Below are positions 50,725-59,092 of a DNA stretch of 64,000 nucleotides, piece by piece. How positions within the stretch are numbered: position 1 is the stretch's first letter; each line of letters begins with the position of its first letter. A model generated the notes under the pieces. It had not been told where the DNA came from. It saw only the letters and a list, made by a program, of their open reading frames with translations, and did not search any database. This stretch comes from Nonomuraea rubra (lineage in GTDB: Bacteria > Actinomycetota > Actinomycetes > Streptosporangiales > Streptosporangiaceae), in the NCBI RefSeq assembly GCF_014207985.1, contig NZ_JACHMI010000001.1, positions 6,059,001-6,123,000 of the forward strand, given 5' to 3'. Both the position numbers and the translations under genes were made by a program.

Positions 50725-51325
50725 GCCTCCCCTTCGCCCGTTCGGTCAGCCGGACCACGACGAAGACCACGACCGCGAGGGCGACCAGGCCGAGCACGAT
50801 CTTGCTGCCGATGCCGGCGTAGGTCTCCACCAGGTGCCAGTTGTCGCCCAGCAGGTAGCCGGCCATCACGAAGACGGTGTTCCAGATGAGGCTGCCCAGC
50901 GTAGTGAGCAGCGTGAACATCGGCAGCGGCATGCGCTCCACGCCGGCCGGGACGGAGATGAGGCTGCGGAAGATGGGGATCATCCTGCCGAAGAACACCG
51001 CCTTGCGGCCGTGGCGCTGGAAGAACGCCTCGGTCTTCTCGATGTCGGTGATCTTGACGAGGGGCAGCTTGGCCGCGATGGCCAGCGTGCGCTCGCGGCC
51101 CAGCAACGCCCCCACCGCGTACAAGGCCAGGGCGCCCACCACCGAGCCGAGCGTCGTGCACACCAGGACGTCGACCAGGTCCATGTTCCCCTTGCTCGCG
51201 GTGAAACCGGCGAGCGGCAGGATCACCTCGCTGGGCAGGGGCGGGAACAGGTTTTCCAGTGCGATGGCCAGCCCCGCCCCCACGGCACCAAGGCTCTCCA
51301 TCAATCCGATCAGCCAGTCAGTCAT
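50708..51325 (-). CDS. DedA-family membrane protein
   Basis: A 205-residue protein. The DedA/SNARE-associated motif is clear: LENLFPPLPSEVILPLAGF, GRERTLAIAAKLPLVK, FFQRHGRKAVFFGRMIPIFR then SLISVPAGVERMPLPMF, with four to five helices. DedA proteins act as lipid-carrier (undecaprenyl phosphate and similar) flippases and affect envelope homeostasis. Translated ahead of the kinase-regulator pair, suggesting a link between envelope state and that system. Confidence 0.92.
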   Translation of the reverse strand: MTDWLIGLMESLGAVGAGLAIALENLFPPLPSEVILPLAGFTASKGNMDLVDVLVCTTLGSVVGALALYAVGALLGRERTLAIAAKLPLVKITDIEKTEAFFQRHGRKAVFFGRMIPIFRSLISVPAGVERMPLPMFTLLTTLGSLIWNTVFVMAGYLLGDNWHLVETYAGIGSKIVLGLVALAVVVFVVVRLTERAKGRHASRR

Positions 51326-51410
51326 GAGATCAAGGCTATGGAAGATCTGGAAAAACGCGGAATGAAGAGCATGCCCGATCCTAGCTGAGGTAAACCCCAC
51401 CCCTGTCGTA

Positions 51411-51425
51411 CCGTACACTGTACGG
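51411..51425. promoter_or_regulatory. 15-bp dyad at the SNF2 gene start
   Basis: CCGTACACTGTACGG is a perfect dyad (7-bp arms, 1-nt centre) ending two bases before the GTG start. TACACT inside it resembles a -10 element, so a leaderless or very short-leader transcript under repressor control is possible. Confidence 0.5.
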
Positions 51426-51427
51426 CC

Positions 51428-54226
51428 GTGAGCACTTCGACGGATCTGGCCCGGCACCCGGCAGTCTTCCAACCCGGCGACCCACCCAGGACAGGACAGG
51501 TCGCCTTCCTCGACCCCGCCGGGGACAGCCGGGTCACCGTCGCCGAGGAGCACGACGGCCAGGTCACGACCAGGTCCGCCGCGGCCACCCTCGTGCCCGT
51601 CGGGGAGGCGGTGGCCACGCTGGCCAGGGCCCGAATGGACCCCGGCGCTCACCCGGCCGCCCGCTTCTGGGGCGCCGCCGCGCTCGTCGCGCTGCAGCTC
51701 GTCACCCGGGGCCGCATCCTGCCCGGCGTGACGGCCGGCGAGCACGACTCCTGGCGAGCGGGGCCGCTGGACGCCGACGACCTGCGGCGCGTCCGCGAGC
51801 TGGCCGCCGCCATGCCCGCCGCCGCCCGCGCCATCCCCCTCGACACCCCGCCGACCGCCGCCGCCCGGGCTGACGCCCTGCCGCACGCGGAGGACCCGCC
51901 AGAGAGCCGGCCGGAGGTCCCGACGGAGGGGCCGCTGCTGCCGGACGCCGAACCTCTCGTGCGGGCCTTTCTCGACGCGGTCGCCGACGCCATGCCGCGC
52001 TCGCCCGGCGCCGTACGCGCCACCGGCACCACCGCCTTCGCCGCCGCCAGGCCCGTCAAGGTCCCCCACCTGCGCCGCTGGTCCGAGGAGGTCTCGGCGG
52101 GCCTGGACGCGGGCGTACGGCTGTCGCTGCGCGTCGAGGCCGACGACCCGGCCGAGGCCGAGTTCCGCGCCGTCGTCCAGCTCCACAGCCTGGCCGACCC
52201 GTCGCTCGTCGTGGACGCCGCCGACCTGTGGCAGGGCCGCGACCCCGGCTTCGGCGCCCGCGCCAGGATCGAGGCCACCCTCGCCGTACGCCGCGCCGCC
52301 CGCGCCTGGCCCCGCCTGGAACGCCTGCTGGACAGCGCCGTCCCGGACGAGCTCATCCTCACCGACGGCGACGTCGAGGACCTCCTGGCCGGAGCCGCCG
52401 ACCGGCTGGCCGCCGCCGGCGTGGACGTGCACTGGCCCAGGTCGCTCGTGCGCGGCCTCAGCGCCCGCGCCGTGCTCGGCGATCGTGACGCCGCCCCCTC
52501 CGACCTGCCCTCCTTCCTCGGCGGCCAGCACCTGACCAGCTTCGACTGGCAGCTCGCCCTCGGCGGCGAACGCCTGACCGCCGCCGAGATGGACCGGCTC
52601 GCCGAGGCCCACCGCCCCGTCGTGCGGCTGCGCGACCAGTGGGTGCTCATCGACCCCGACCTGGCCCGCAAGGCCCGCCAGCGCGACCTCAAGCCGCTGA
52701 CCGGCATCGAGGCGCTCGGTGCCGCCCTGACCGGGACGGTCGAGGTCGAGGGCGAGCAGGTGCCCGTCGAGCCCACCGCCTGGCTGAACGAGCTGCGCGA
52801 GCGCCTGGCCGAGCCCGCCGCCGTCGACCCGCCCCAGGGCCTGGCCGCGACCCTGCGCGACTACCAGCTCGCCGGGCTGCGCTGGCTGGCCAGGATGACC
52901 TCGCTCGGCCTCGGCGCCTGCCTGGCCGACGACATGGGCCTGGGCAAGACGATCACGCTCATCGCGCTGCACCTGCACCGCGCCGCCGAGGGCGCGGGCC
53001 CCACGCTCGTGGTCTGCCCCGCCTCGCTGCTGGGCAACTGGGAGCGCGAGATCTCCAGGTTCGCGCCGGGCGTGCCCGTACGCCGCTTCCACGGCAGCAA
53101 CCGCGCCCTCGCCGAGGAGGGATTCGTGCTGACCACGTACGCCACCATGCGCCTGGACGCGGCCCGGCTGGCGGCCCACCGCTGGGGCCTGCTCGTCGCC
53201 GACGAGGCCCAGCACGTCAAGAACCCCGCCTCCGGCACCGCCAAGGCCCTGCGCGAGATCCCCGCCGCCGCCCGCGTCGCGCTCACCGGCACCCCCGTCG
53301 AGAACAACCTGTCGGAGCTGTGGGCCATCCTCGACTGGACCACGCCCGGGCTGCTCGGCCCGCTCGGCCGGTTCAGGGCGCGCTGGGCCAAGCCCGTCGA
53401 GTCCGGCGACACGGAGGCGGCCGAGCGGCTGTCCAGGCTCGTCGGGGCATTCCTGCTGCGCCGCCGCAAGAGCGACCCCGGCATCGCGCCCGAGCTGCCG
53501 CCCAAGACCGAGACCGACCGTCCCGTCGCGCTCACGGTCGAGCAGGCCGGCCTGTACGAGGCCGTCGTCCGCGAGATCATGACCCAGATCGCCGACGCCC
53601 AGGGCATGGCCAGGCGCGGCCTCATCGTCAAGCTGCTCACCGGCCTCAAGCAGATCTGCAACCACCCCGCGCAGTACCTGCACGAGGCGAGCCCGCGCCT
53701 GCCCGGCCGCTCCGGCAAGCTGGAGCTGCTCGACGAGCTCGTCGACACCATCGTCGCCGAGGACGGCGCCGTGCTCGTCTTCACCCAGTACGTCGCCATG
53801 GCCCGCCTGCTGGAACGCCACCTGTCCGGCCGCGGCGTGCCCACCCAGCTCCTGCACGGCGGCACCCCCGTCGCCCGCCGCGAGGAGATGGTCCAGCGCT
53901 TCCAGGACGGCAGCGCCCCGGTGTTCCTGCTGTCGCTCAAGGCCGCCGGCACCGGCCTGAACCTCACCCGTGCCGACCACGTCATCCACTACGACCGCTG
54001 GTGGAACCCCGCCGTCGAGGACCAGGCCACCGACCGCGCCTACCGCATCGGCCAGACCAGGCCCGTCCAGGTGCACCGCCTCATCGCCGAAGGCACGATC
54101 GAGGACCGCATCGCCCAGATGCTCACCGCCAAGCGCTCGCTCGCCGACGCCGTCCTGGCCGCCGGCGAGGCCGCCTTCACCGAGCTGACCGACGCCGAAC
54201 TCGCCGCCCTGGTGGAGCTGAGATGA
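51428..54226 (+). CDS. SNF2-family (HepA/RapA-like) helicase
   Basis: A 932-residue ATPase, GTG 51428. The N-terminal 450 residues are actinobacterial-type, mostly uncharacterised. The motor has LADDMGLGKTITLIALHLHR (near 500), motif II VADEAQHVKNP (near 590), LTGTPVENNLSELWAILDW, and the C-terminal helicase end LLHGGTPVARREEMVQRFQD and TDRAYRIGQTRPVQVHRLIA. Such proteins remodel nucleoprotein or RNA polymerase complexes. A SWIM zinc-finger gene follows through a duplicated coupling sequence, and that pairing is common in actinomycetes. Confidence 0.94.
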   Translation: MSTSTDLARHPAVFQPGDPPRTGQVAFLDPAGDSRVTVAEEHDGQVTTRSAAATLVPVGEAVATLARARMDPGAHPAARFWGAAALVALQLVTRGRILPGVTAGEHDSWRAGPLDADDLRRVRELAAAMPAAARAIPLDTPPTAAARADALPHAEDPPESRPEVPTEGPLLPDAEPLVRAFLDAVADAMPRSPGAVRATGTTAFAAARPVKVPHLRRWSEEVSAGLDAGVRLSLRVEADDPAEAEFRAVVQLHSLADPSLVVDAADLWQGRDPGFGARARIEATLAVRRAARAWPRLERLLDSAVPDELILTDGDVEDLLAGAADRLAAAGVDVHWPRSLVRGLSARAVLGDRDAAPSDLPSFLGGQHLTSFDWQLALGGERLTAAEMDRLAEAHRPVVRLRDQWVLIDPDLARKARQRDLKPLTGIEALGAALTGTVEVEGEQVPVEPTAWLNELRERLAEPAAVDPPQGLAATLRDYQLAGLRWLARMTSLGLGACLADDMGLGKTITLIALHLHRAAEGAGPTLVVCPASLLGNWEREISRFAPGVPVRRFHGSNRALAEEGFVLTTYATMRLDAARLAAHRWGLLVADEAQHVKNPASGTAKALREIPAAARVALTGTPVENNLSELWAILDWTTPGLLGPLGRFRARWAKPVESGDTEAAERLSRLVGAFLLRRRKSDPGIAPELPPKTETDRPVALTVEQAGLYEAVVREIMTQIADAQGMARRGLIVKLLTGLKQICNHPAQYLHEASPRLPGRSGKLELLDELVDTIVAEDGAVLVFTQYVAMARLLERHLSGRGVPTQLLHGGTPVARREEMVQRFQDGSAPVFLLSLKAAGTGLNLTRADHVIHYDRWWNPAVEDQATDRAYRIGQTRPVQVHRLIAEGTIEDRIAQMLTAKRSLADAVLAAGEAAFTELTDAELAALVELR

Positions 54227-54264
54227 CCGCCACCGAACTCGCCGCCCTCGTGGAGCTGAGATGA
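54187..54264 (+). repeat. 38-bp tandem duplication creating a 13-codon mini-ORF
   Basis: Units 54187-54224 and 54225-54262 differ at 3 of 38 positions. Each ends in the helicase tail and ATGA junction. As a result a mini-ORF (54223-54264, MTATELAALVELR) starts in the helicase stop and ends in the SWIM gene start, repeating the helicase's last nine residues. Translation coupling is kept on both sides. Confidence 0.85.
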
Positions 54265-55367
54265 CCACCGCCCGCGGATTCGCCGCCTTCCCCCCGCAAC
54301 GCGCCGGCGCCCGCTTCGCCACCTCCTGGTGGGGCCGCGCCTGGATCCAGGCCATGGAGGACACCTCCCTGGACCACGGCCTGCTGCGCAAGGGCCGCGC
54401 GTACGCCAAGCACGGCCGGCTCGGCCCCATCACCGTCAGCCCCGGCAGGATCGCCGCCGTCGCCGAGAGCGAGTACGACGTCGTCGTCCGCGTCGAGCAG
54501 CTCACCGACGCCGCCTGGGAACGCTTCCTCGACCAGGTCGCCGCCAAGTCGGGGCACATCGCGGCGCTGCTCGACCGCGACATGCCGCACGACCTGGTCG
54601 AGGCCGCCGAGGACGCCGCCGTGCCGCTGCTGCCGGCCGTCGGCGACCTGGAGCCCGAGTGTTCCTGCCCCGACTGGGGGCACCCCTGCAAGCACGCCGC
54701 CGCCCTGTGCTACCAGGTGTCCTGGCTGCTGGACGCCGATCCGTTCGTGCTGCTGCTGATGCGTGGGCGCGGCGAGCGTGACCTCATCGGGGCGTTGCAG
54801 GAGCGCGAGGCGCCCGTCCAGGAGCCGTCCGGGGTGCCGGCCGCGCGGGCGTACGGGGCGGGGGTGCCGCCGCTGCCGGAGCCGCCGCCGTACGACGTGG
54901 CCTACACCCCGCCCGCCCTGGAACCGGCCCCGGGCGTGGACGTGGCGGCGCTGCGGGTGCTGGCGGCCTCGGCCGCCGGGCGGGCCCGCGAGCTGCTGCG
55001 GCGCGGGCGGCTGCCGGAGCTGAGCGAGTACCAGGACCGGGTCCGGCTGGCCGCCCAGCACGACCTCGACCTCGGGCTCGGCGCGGCCGTCCAGGCGTGG
55101 CGGTACGGCGGCGCCGACGGCCTGGACGTCCTGGACGGCACGTGGACGCCGCCCCGGCGGGAGCTGGCCAGGGCGCAGGCGCTGCTGGAGTCGGGCTGGG
55201 AGGGCGAGCGCCCGCCCCAGGTGGAGGCGTGGCGCAACCGCTGGACCATCGGCCCGGTGCAGCTGCGCTACGGCCGTGACGGGCGCTGGTACCCGTTCAC
55301 CCGGCGGGAGGACGAGTGGTGGCCCGCGGGCCCGCCGGAACGCGACCCGTCCGTGCTCCTCGGCTGA
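54261..55367 (+). CDS. SWIM zinc-finger protein
   Basis: A 368-residue protein with the SWIM motif CSCPDWGHPCKH near residues 134-145 (CxCx7CxH). The opening FATSWWGRAWIQAMEDTSLD, AYAKHGRLGPITVSPGRIAA and VAAKSGHIAALLDRDMPHDL is the standard lead-in; the C-terminal third is rich in Pro and Arg. SWIM proteins of this group are regularly encoded next to SNF2 helicases and are thought to act with them on DNA. Start by ATGA coupling at 54261. Confidence 0.92.
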   Translation: MTTARGFAAFPPQRAGARFATSWWGRAWIQAMEDTSLDHGLLRKGRAYAKHGRLGPITVSPGRIAAVAESEYDVVVRVEQLTDAAWERFLDQVAAKSGHIAALLDRDMPHDLVEAAEDAAVPLLPAVGDLEPECSCPDWGHPCKHAAALCYQVSWLLDADPFVLLLMRGRGERDLIGALQEREAPVQEPSGVPAARAYGAGVPPLPEPPPYDVAYTPPALEPAPGVDVAALRVLAASAAGRARELLRRGRLPELSEYQDRVRLAAQHDLDLGLGAAVQAWRYGGADGLDVLDGTWTPPRRELARAQALLESGWEGERPPQVEAWRNRWTIGPVQLRYGRDGRWYPFTRREDEWWPAGPPERDPSVLLG

Positions 55368-55439
55368 CAGCGCGGCCCGTCCGTGCTCCTCGCATGGCAG
55401 CGCGGCCTGCGCGGCCGGTCGCCACGACGCCCGCGACCG

Positions 55440-56081
55440 TCAGGAGGCCACCGAGATGACGTGGCCGATCGAGGCGCGGTCGCCGACCAGCCGCAGCATG
55501 CAGTCCGCCACGTCGGCGCGGGTGGTCTTGAAGCCGCCCCGGATGCTGAGGTCGTAGGCCGTGCGATAGGCGTTCGTGCGGCCGTCGTCGGTCAGGCGGG
55601 CGGGGCGGACGATCGTCCAGTCCAGGTCGGTGGTGGCCCGCAGCAGGCGTTCGGCGTTGGCCAGGTCGGCGTAGGAGTGGCGGAACAGCCGCTGGATGAC
55701 GAGCGGCTTGAGCACGTACCGGGTGAACGGGCCGTCGCCGGCGTCGGCCTCCAGTCCGGCGGCGCTGACCATGAGCAGGCGGCGGGCGCCCTCCTGGCGC
55801 ATGGCGGCGGTGATGGCGGTGATGCTGCCGGCCTGGACGGTGGTGGGGCCGCGCTCGCGCGAGCCCATCGCGCTCAGCACGGCGTCGCGGCCCTTGATCG
55901 CGGGGGCGATGGCGGCAGGGTTCATGATGTCGGCCTCGGCGACGTCGAGCCGCTCGCGCAGGCCGGCCGGGAGGCGGCCGGCGTCGCGGACGACGGCCGT
56001 CAGGTCGTGGCCCTGCTCCAGGCCCTGACGCAGGAGCTCCAGACCGGTGCCGCCGGTGGCTCCGAAGACGGTGATCTTCAT
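55440..56081 (-). CDS. NAD(P)-binding protein, atypical SDR (NmrA/SDR_a5-like)
   Basis: A 213-residue protein from ATG 56081. GATGGTGLELL is the nucleotide site, then AEADIMNPAAIAPAIKGRDA, MVSAAGLEAD, and DLDWTIVRPARLTDD near the C-terminus. It belongs to the flavin-reductase/NmrA-like branch of extended SDRs, often involved in redox sensing. The TetR gene lies just upstream on the same strand (81 bp), so the two are likely co-transcribed. Confidence 0.87.
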   Translation of the reverse strand: MKITVFGATGGTGLELLRQGLEQGHDLTAVVRDAGRLPAGLRERLDVAEADIMNPAAIAPAIKGRDAVLSAMGSRERGPTTVQAGSITAITAAMRQEGARRLLMVSAAGLEADAGDGPFTRYVLKPLVIQRLFRHSYADLANAERLLRATTDLDWTIVRPARLTDDGRTNAYRTAYDLSIRGGFKTTRADVADCMLRLVGDRASIGHVISVAS

Positions 56082-56161
56082 GCGGGTTCGCCCCTCGGTC
56101 GTGGTTGGTAAGCATTCACTCACCACGATAGCCGCAGAGGGCGCCGGGTGTCCGGCCGGGC

Positions 56162-56752
56162 TCAGGTGCTGGACCTCGCCTCGGCCATGCGCTCGGCCAG
56201 TACCCCGGCCAGTTCCACGACGACCTCGCGGCGGCGCGCGACGGCCCGTCCGGGGTCGGACTCGTCCAGGATGAGGCCGCGCACCTGGGGCACCGCGAAG
56301 TTCCACGCCACCAGGCCCAGGACGGTGAACAGCCAGTCCTGTGCCGTCGCCCTGTCCGGCAGGCCGGCGTCCAGCAGGCCGTCCACGTGGCCGCGGTAGG
56401 ACTCCTTGCGCTCCTCCTCGCCCTCGACCTGGCCGCCGGCCTCCAGCGACTCCCACAGCAGCAGACGGATCAGCTCGGGATGCTCGTGGTACCAGTCGTA
56501 GAGCTGCCCCACCGCCTCGGGCAGGATGCGCGGGTCGAGGGTCACCGTGTGGCAGATCTCGTCCAGTTTGGCCCGCACCACCGCCCCGAACAGCTTCTCC
56601 TTGCCGCCGAAGTACAGGTAGATGGCCTGCTTGTTGGCGCGGGCGGCGGCGGCGATGCGGTCGATCCTGCCGCCGGCCAGCCCGTGCTCGGCGAACTCCG
56701 CCGTCGCGGCCTGGAAGATCCGCTGCCGGGTGGCCTCCGAGTCGTACGTCAT
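56162..56752 (-). CDS. TetR-family repressor
   Basis: A 196-residue TetR regulator: TRQRIFQAATAEFAEHGLAG then GRIDRIAAAARANKQAIYLYFGGKEKLFGAVV is the DNA-binding helix-turn-helix; the rest is the ligand domain (LPEAVGQLYDWYHEHPELIR, WNFAVPQVRGLILDES). It is divergent from an SDR gene. Two matching dyads in the gap (56762 and 56816) are clear candidate operators, so it should repress itself, the NmrA-like gene and the SDR. Confidence 0.93.
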   Translation of the reverse strand: MTYDSEATRQRIFQAATAEFAEHGLAGGRIDRIAAAARANKQAIYLYFGGKEKLFGAVVRAKLDEICHTVTLDPRILPEAVGQLYDWYHEHPELIRLLLWESLEAGGQVEGEEERKESYRGHVDGLLDAGLPDRATAQDWLFTVLGLVAWNFAVPQVRGLILDESDPGRAVARRREVVVELAGVLAERMAEARSST

Positions 56753-56761
56753 GCCACAGAT

Positions 56762-56835
56762 TAAACCATCCAGTTGACTTATTCGCCGACCATGCGCCAT
56801 GGTGGTCCCACCACTTAAACCAACCAGATGGTTTA
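56762..56835. promoter_or_regulatory. pair of TetR operator candidates
   Basis: TAAACCA-N6-TGGTTTA (56816-56835 region, perfect 7-bp arms) and TAAACCA-N6-TGACTTA (56762-56781, two mismatches) lie on either side of the divergent promoter between the TetR and SDR genes. The same arm sequence and the same 6-bp spacer twice make a shared repressor very likely. Confidence 0.7.
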
Positions 56836-56860
56836 TTTCCTTGATCGAGGAGTTGCCTTC

Positions 56861-57643
56861 ATGTCCACGACCACCCTTGCCCCGATGCCCGTCACCTCCC
56901 CGCTGCCCTCCGCCCTGGAGGGCCGCACGGTGCTGATCGTCGGCGGCAGCTCCGGCATCGGCCTGGCCGCCGGCGCCCTGCTGACCTCCGTGGGCGCCCG
57001 CGTAGCCCTCCTGGCCCGCGACCCCGCCCGCCTGGCGGCCGCGGTGGACCGGCTCCGTACGACGCCCGGTGCCTCCGTGACGGGCGTCGCCGGCGACGGT
57101 ACGGCGGAGGACGTCCTGGAGCAGGCGCTCGACCAGGCGGCCCCGGTCGACCACGTCCTGGTGACGGCGGGCGCGCTCAGCACGGGAGCGCTGCTGGACA
57201 CCCCGCGCGACCAGGTGCGCGAGGCCGTGGAAGGCCGGATCTGGGGCGCGTACGCCACCGCCAGGGCCGCCGCCCGCCGCCTGCCCGCCGGCGGCTCGAT
57301 CACCTTCAGCTCCGGCCACTACCTGACCCGCCCGATCCCCGGCGCCTCCGCGGCCATCGCGAGCATCGGCGCCATCGAGGGGCTCACCCGCGCGCTGGCG
57401 GTGGAGCTGGCGCCGCGCAGGCTGCGGGTCAACGCCATCAGGTTCGGGGTCGTGGACACCCCCCTGGCCCGTGGCGCGCTGGGCCTGGCCGACGACACGG
57501 CCGTGGCCGCGGCCGGGCAGGGCACGCCGCTGGGACGTTTCGCCACGGCGGAGGAGGCGGCCTCGGCGGCGCTGTTCCTCATGGCCAACAACATCATGAC
57601 CGGGACGGTGGTCACGGTGGACGGCGGCCAGGCCCTGGCCTGA
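56861..57643 (+). CDS. SDR-family protein without the Tyr-Lys pair
   Basis: A 260-residue SDR, ATG 56861 after GAGGAG. GGSSGIGLAAG (28-38) binds NAD(P), and a Ser (FSSGHY) is present. The catalytic YxxxK position reads Ala165 and Ile169 in ASAAIASIGAIEGLTRALAV, although the flanking LTRALAVELAPRRLRVNAIR aligns with active SDRs. The C-terminus (FLMANNIMTGTVVTVDGG) is normal. The same loss occurs in some uncharacterised SDR subfamilies. It is the likely target of the divergent TetR. Confidence 0.88.
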   Translation: MSTTTLAPMPVTSPLPSALEGRTVLIVGGSSGIGLAAGALLTSVGARVALLARDPARLAAAVDRLRTTPGASVTGVAGDGTAEDVLEQALDQAAPVDHVLVTAGALSTGALLDTPRDQVREAVEGRIWGAYATARAAARRLPAGGSITFSSGHYLTRPIPGASAAIASIGAIEGLTRALAVELAPRRLRVNAIRFGVVDTPLARGALGLADDTAVAAAGQGTPLGRFATAEEAASAALFLMANNIMTGTVVTVDGGQALA

Positions 57644-57647
57644 CGGG

Positions 57648-57706
57648 GGGCTTCAGGGCAGGCCGAGCTGCCAGGACGGGCTTCAGGGCAGGTTGAGCTG
57701 CCAGGA
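57648..57706. repeat. 29-bp direct repeat at the 3' end of the VOC gene
   Basis: GGGCTTCAGGGCAGG-NN-GAGCTGCCAGGA occurs at 57648-57676 and 57678-57706 (two mismatches). The second copy holds the last codons and stop of the VOC gene; the first is a downstream duplicate that would encode the same seven codons and stop. Confidence 0.8.
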
Positions 57707-58075
57707 GACGCCGAAGCGGTCGTTGACCCAGCCGAACTTCGTGCCGAACCCGTACGAGTCCAGCGGCATCAGCGCCTGCCTGCCCTCGCCCAGCGCGTCG
57801 TACAGGCGCTGGATCTGCTCCTCGCTGTCGCACTCGACGAACAGCGACATCGACGGCGTGAAGGTGAAGTCGTGCTTGGGCACGCTGTCGATGCACATGT
57901 ACTCGCGGCCCGCCAGCGTGAAGAGGGCGTGCTTGACGGTGCCCTCGGGGCCGGGCTCGCCGGGGCCGTAGCGCTCGACCGCGAGCACCTTGCCGTCGTC
58001 GAACAGCGACACGTAGAAGTTCATCGCCTCCTCGGCGTCGCGGTTCTGGAACATCAGGAACGTGGTGACCTTCAT
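57683..58075 (-). CDS. VOC-family PhnB-like protein
   Basis: A 130-residue protein, MKVTTFLMFQNRDAEEAMNF then YVSLFDDGKVLAVERYGPGE, GREYMCIDSVPKHDFTFTPS and WVNDRFGVSWQLNLP, matching the PhnB/3-demethylubiquinone-methyltransferase-like VOC branch. It is the last gene of an ArsR-SRPBCC-VOC operon, with a TGATGA-type junction to the SRPBCC gene. Role unknown. Confidence 0.9.
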   Translation of the reverse strand: MKVTTFLMFQNRDAEEAMNFYVSLFDDGKVLAVERYGPGEPGPEGTVKHALFTLAGREYMCIDSVPKHDFTFTPSMSLFVECDSEEQIQRLYDALGEGRQALMPLDSYGFGTKFGWVNDRFGVSWQLNLP

Positions 58076-58689
58076 CAGGAGCCCTCCTCGGGGGCGTAGA
58101 ACGCGGTGAGCGCGGCGACCATGGCGGCGGCCACGTCGTCAGGGGCGCCCGCCGCCCGGTAGGCCTCGCCCCACGACGCGGCGCTGCCGGTGATGTAGGC
58201 ACGGCCCTCGTCGGTGAGGTGGAAGGTGGCCTCCTCGACCTTCTCGCCGCCCGACAGGTGCAGGCCCAGGCCGAGCAGGGCCAGGTCCCAGCCCACGCCG
58301 ACGGCGCCGGGGCCGTACTGCGCCCAGAACTCCTCCGGCGGCTCGGCCGTGTGGGTCAGCTCGAACAGCGTGCCGCCGTCCTTGGCGGCCAGGCGCACCT
58401 CGACCTCGGAGAAGCCGGGGTCGGGGCCGAACAGCCAGGAGACCTTGAGCAGGCTCGGCGGCTCGCAGCGCAGGATCTCCCCGCCCGCGTTGCCCTCGAG
58501 CTGGTACTTGCCGCCCAGCCGGAGGTCTCCGCTGATGGGCAGGAACCAGCGGCTGAGCCGGTCGGCGTCGGTGCAGGCCTGCCAGACGTCCTCCACCTCG
58601 GCGTCGTAGTGACGGCGCAGCACCACGGTCTTGCGGGTGCCGTCGGTCAGCTCGCGATGGGTCCGCGTGAGGTGGTCGATCATCTTCAT
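58075..58689 (-). CDS. SRPBCC protein (AHSA1-like)
   Basis: A 204-residue START-like protein: VVLRRHYDAEVEDVWQACTD, ADRLSRWFLPISGDLRLGGK, GGTLFELTHTAEPPEEFWAQ, and a long C-terminal tail. This AHSA1-type protein is commonly encoded beside an ArsR regulator, as here (4-bp overlap), and with a VOC gene after it. Ligand unknown. Confidence 0.9.
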   Translation of the reverse strand: MKMIDHLTRTHRELTDGTRKTVVLRRHYDAEVEDVWQACTDADRLSRWFLPISGDLRLGGKYQLEGNAGGEILRCEPPSLLKVSWLFGPDPGFSEVEVRLAAKDGGTLFELTHTAEPPEEFWAQYGPGAVGVGWDLALLGLGLHLSGGEKVEEATFHLTDEGRAYITGSAASWGEAYRAAGAPDDVAAAMVAALTAFYAPEEGS

Positions 58690-59039
58690 GGGGTGTCCTC
58701 TTTCTCGGTGTTCAGACGGCGTTCGCGCTTGCCCCGGGCCAGCTCCGTGGCCAGCGCGTCCAGGCGCTGATCCCAGAAACCCCGGAAGCGTTCCAGCCAG
58801 AGGTCGACCTCCTGCAGCGGCCCGGGCTCGACGGCGTACAACCGCCGGGTGCCTTCGGCCCGTACGCTGGCGAACCCGTTGTCCCGCAGCACCCGCAGGT
58901 GCTGGGAGACCGCCGGCTGGGAGATGCCGAACTCTTGCTGGATGACGGCGGTGACCTCTCCGGAGCTGCGCTCACCGCCTGCGAGCAGCTCCAGGATCCG
59001 GCGGCGGACCGGATCGCCGAGGACGTCGAATGCGTGCAC
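58686..59039 (-). CDS. ArsR-family regulator
   Basis: A 117-residue winged-helix repressor from GTG 59039: DVLGDPVRRRILELLAGGER, then VIQQEFGISQPAVSQHLRVL and VRAEGTRRLYAVEPG. There is no metal-binding ELCVCDL motif, so it belongs to the metal-free ArsR group usually paired with AHSA1 proteins. It heads the three-gene operon. CTTATATAAG at 59063 is a likely operator or promoter core. Confidence 0.92.
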   Translation of the reverse strand: MHAFDVLGDPVRRRILELLAGGERSSGEVTAVIQQEFGISQPAVSQHLRVLRDNGFASVRAEGTRRLYAVEPGPLQEVDLWLERFRGFWDQRLDALATELARGKRERRLNTEKEDTP

Positions 59040-59062
59040 GACCTGAAGTGTTTCAGCTCAAG

Positions 59063-59072
59063 CTTATATAAG
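59063..59072. promoter_or_regulatory. CTTATATAAG palindrome before the ArsR gene
   Basis: A perfect 10-bp palindrome, AT-rich in a GC-rich setting, 23 bases before the ArsR start. Partial outer symmetry (TCAAG… on both sides) extends it. A promoter core overlapped by an ArsR operator is the simplest reading. Confidence 0.5.
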
Positions 59073-59092
59073 TCAAGGCTGGCATTAAGGGG

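Noticed and set aside
50708..54691. A 1,327-codon open frame on the minus strand across the SNF2 gene
   Set aside because: Only its last 205 codons (DedA) are real. The rest is Gly/Ala/Arg-rich antisense of the SNF2 and SWIM genes, a by-product of high GC at third positions.
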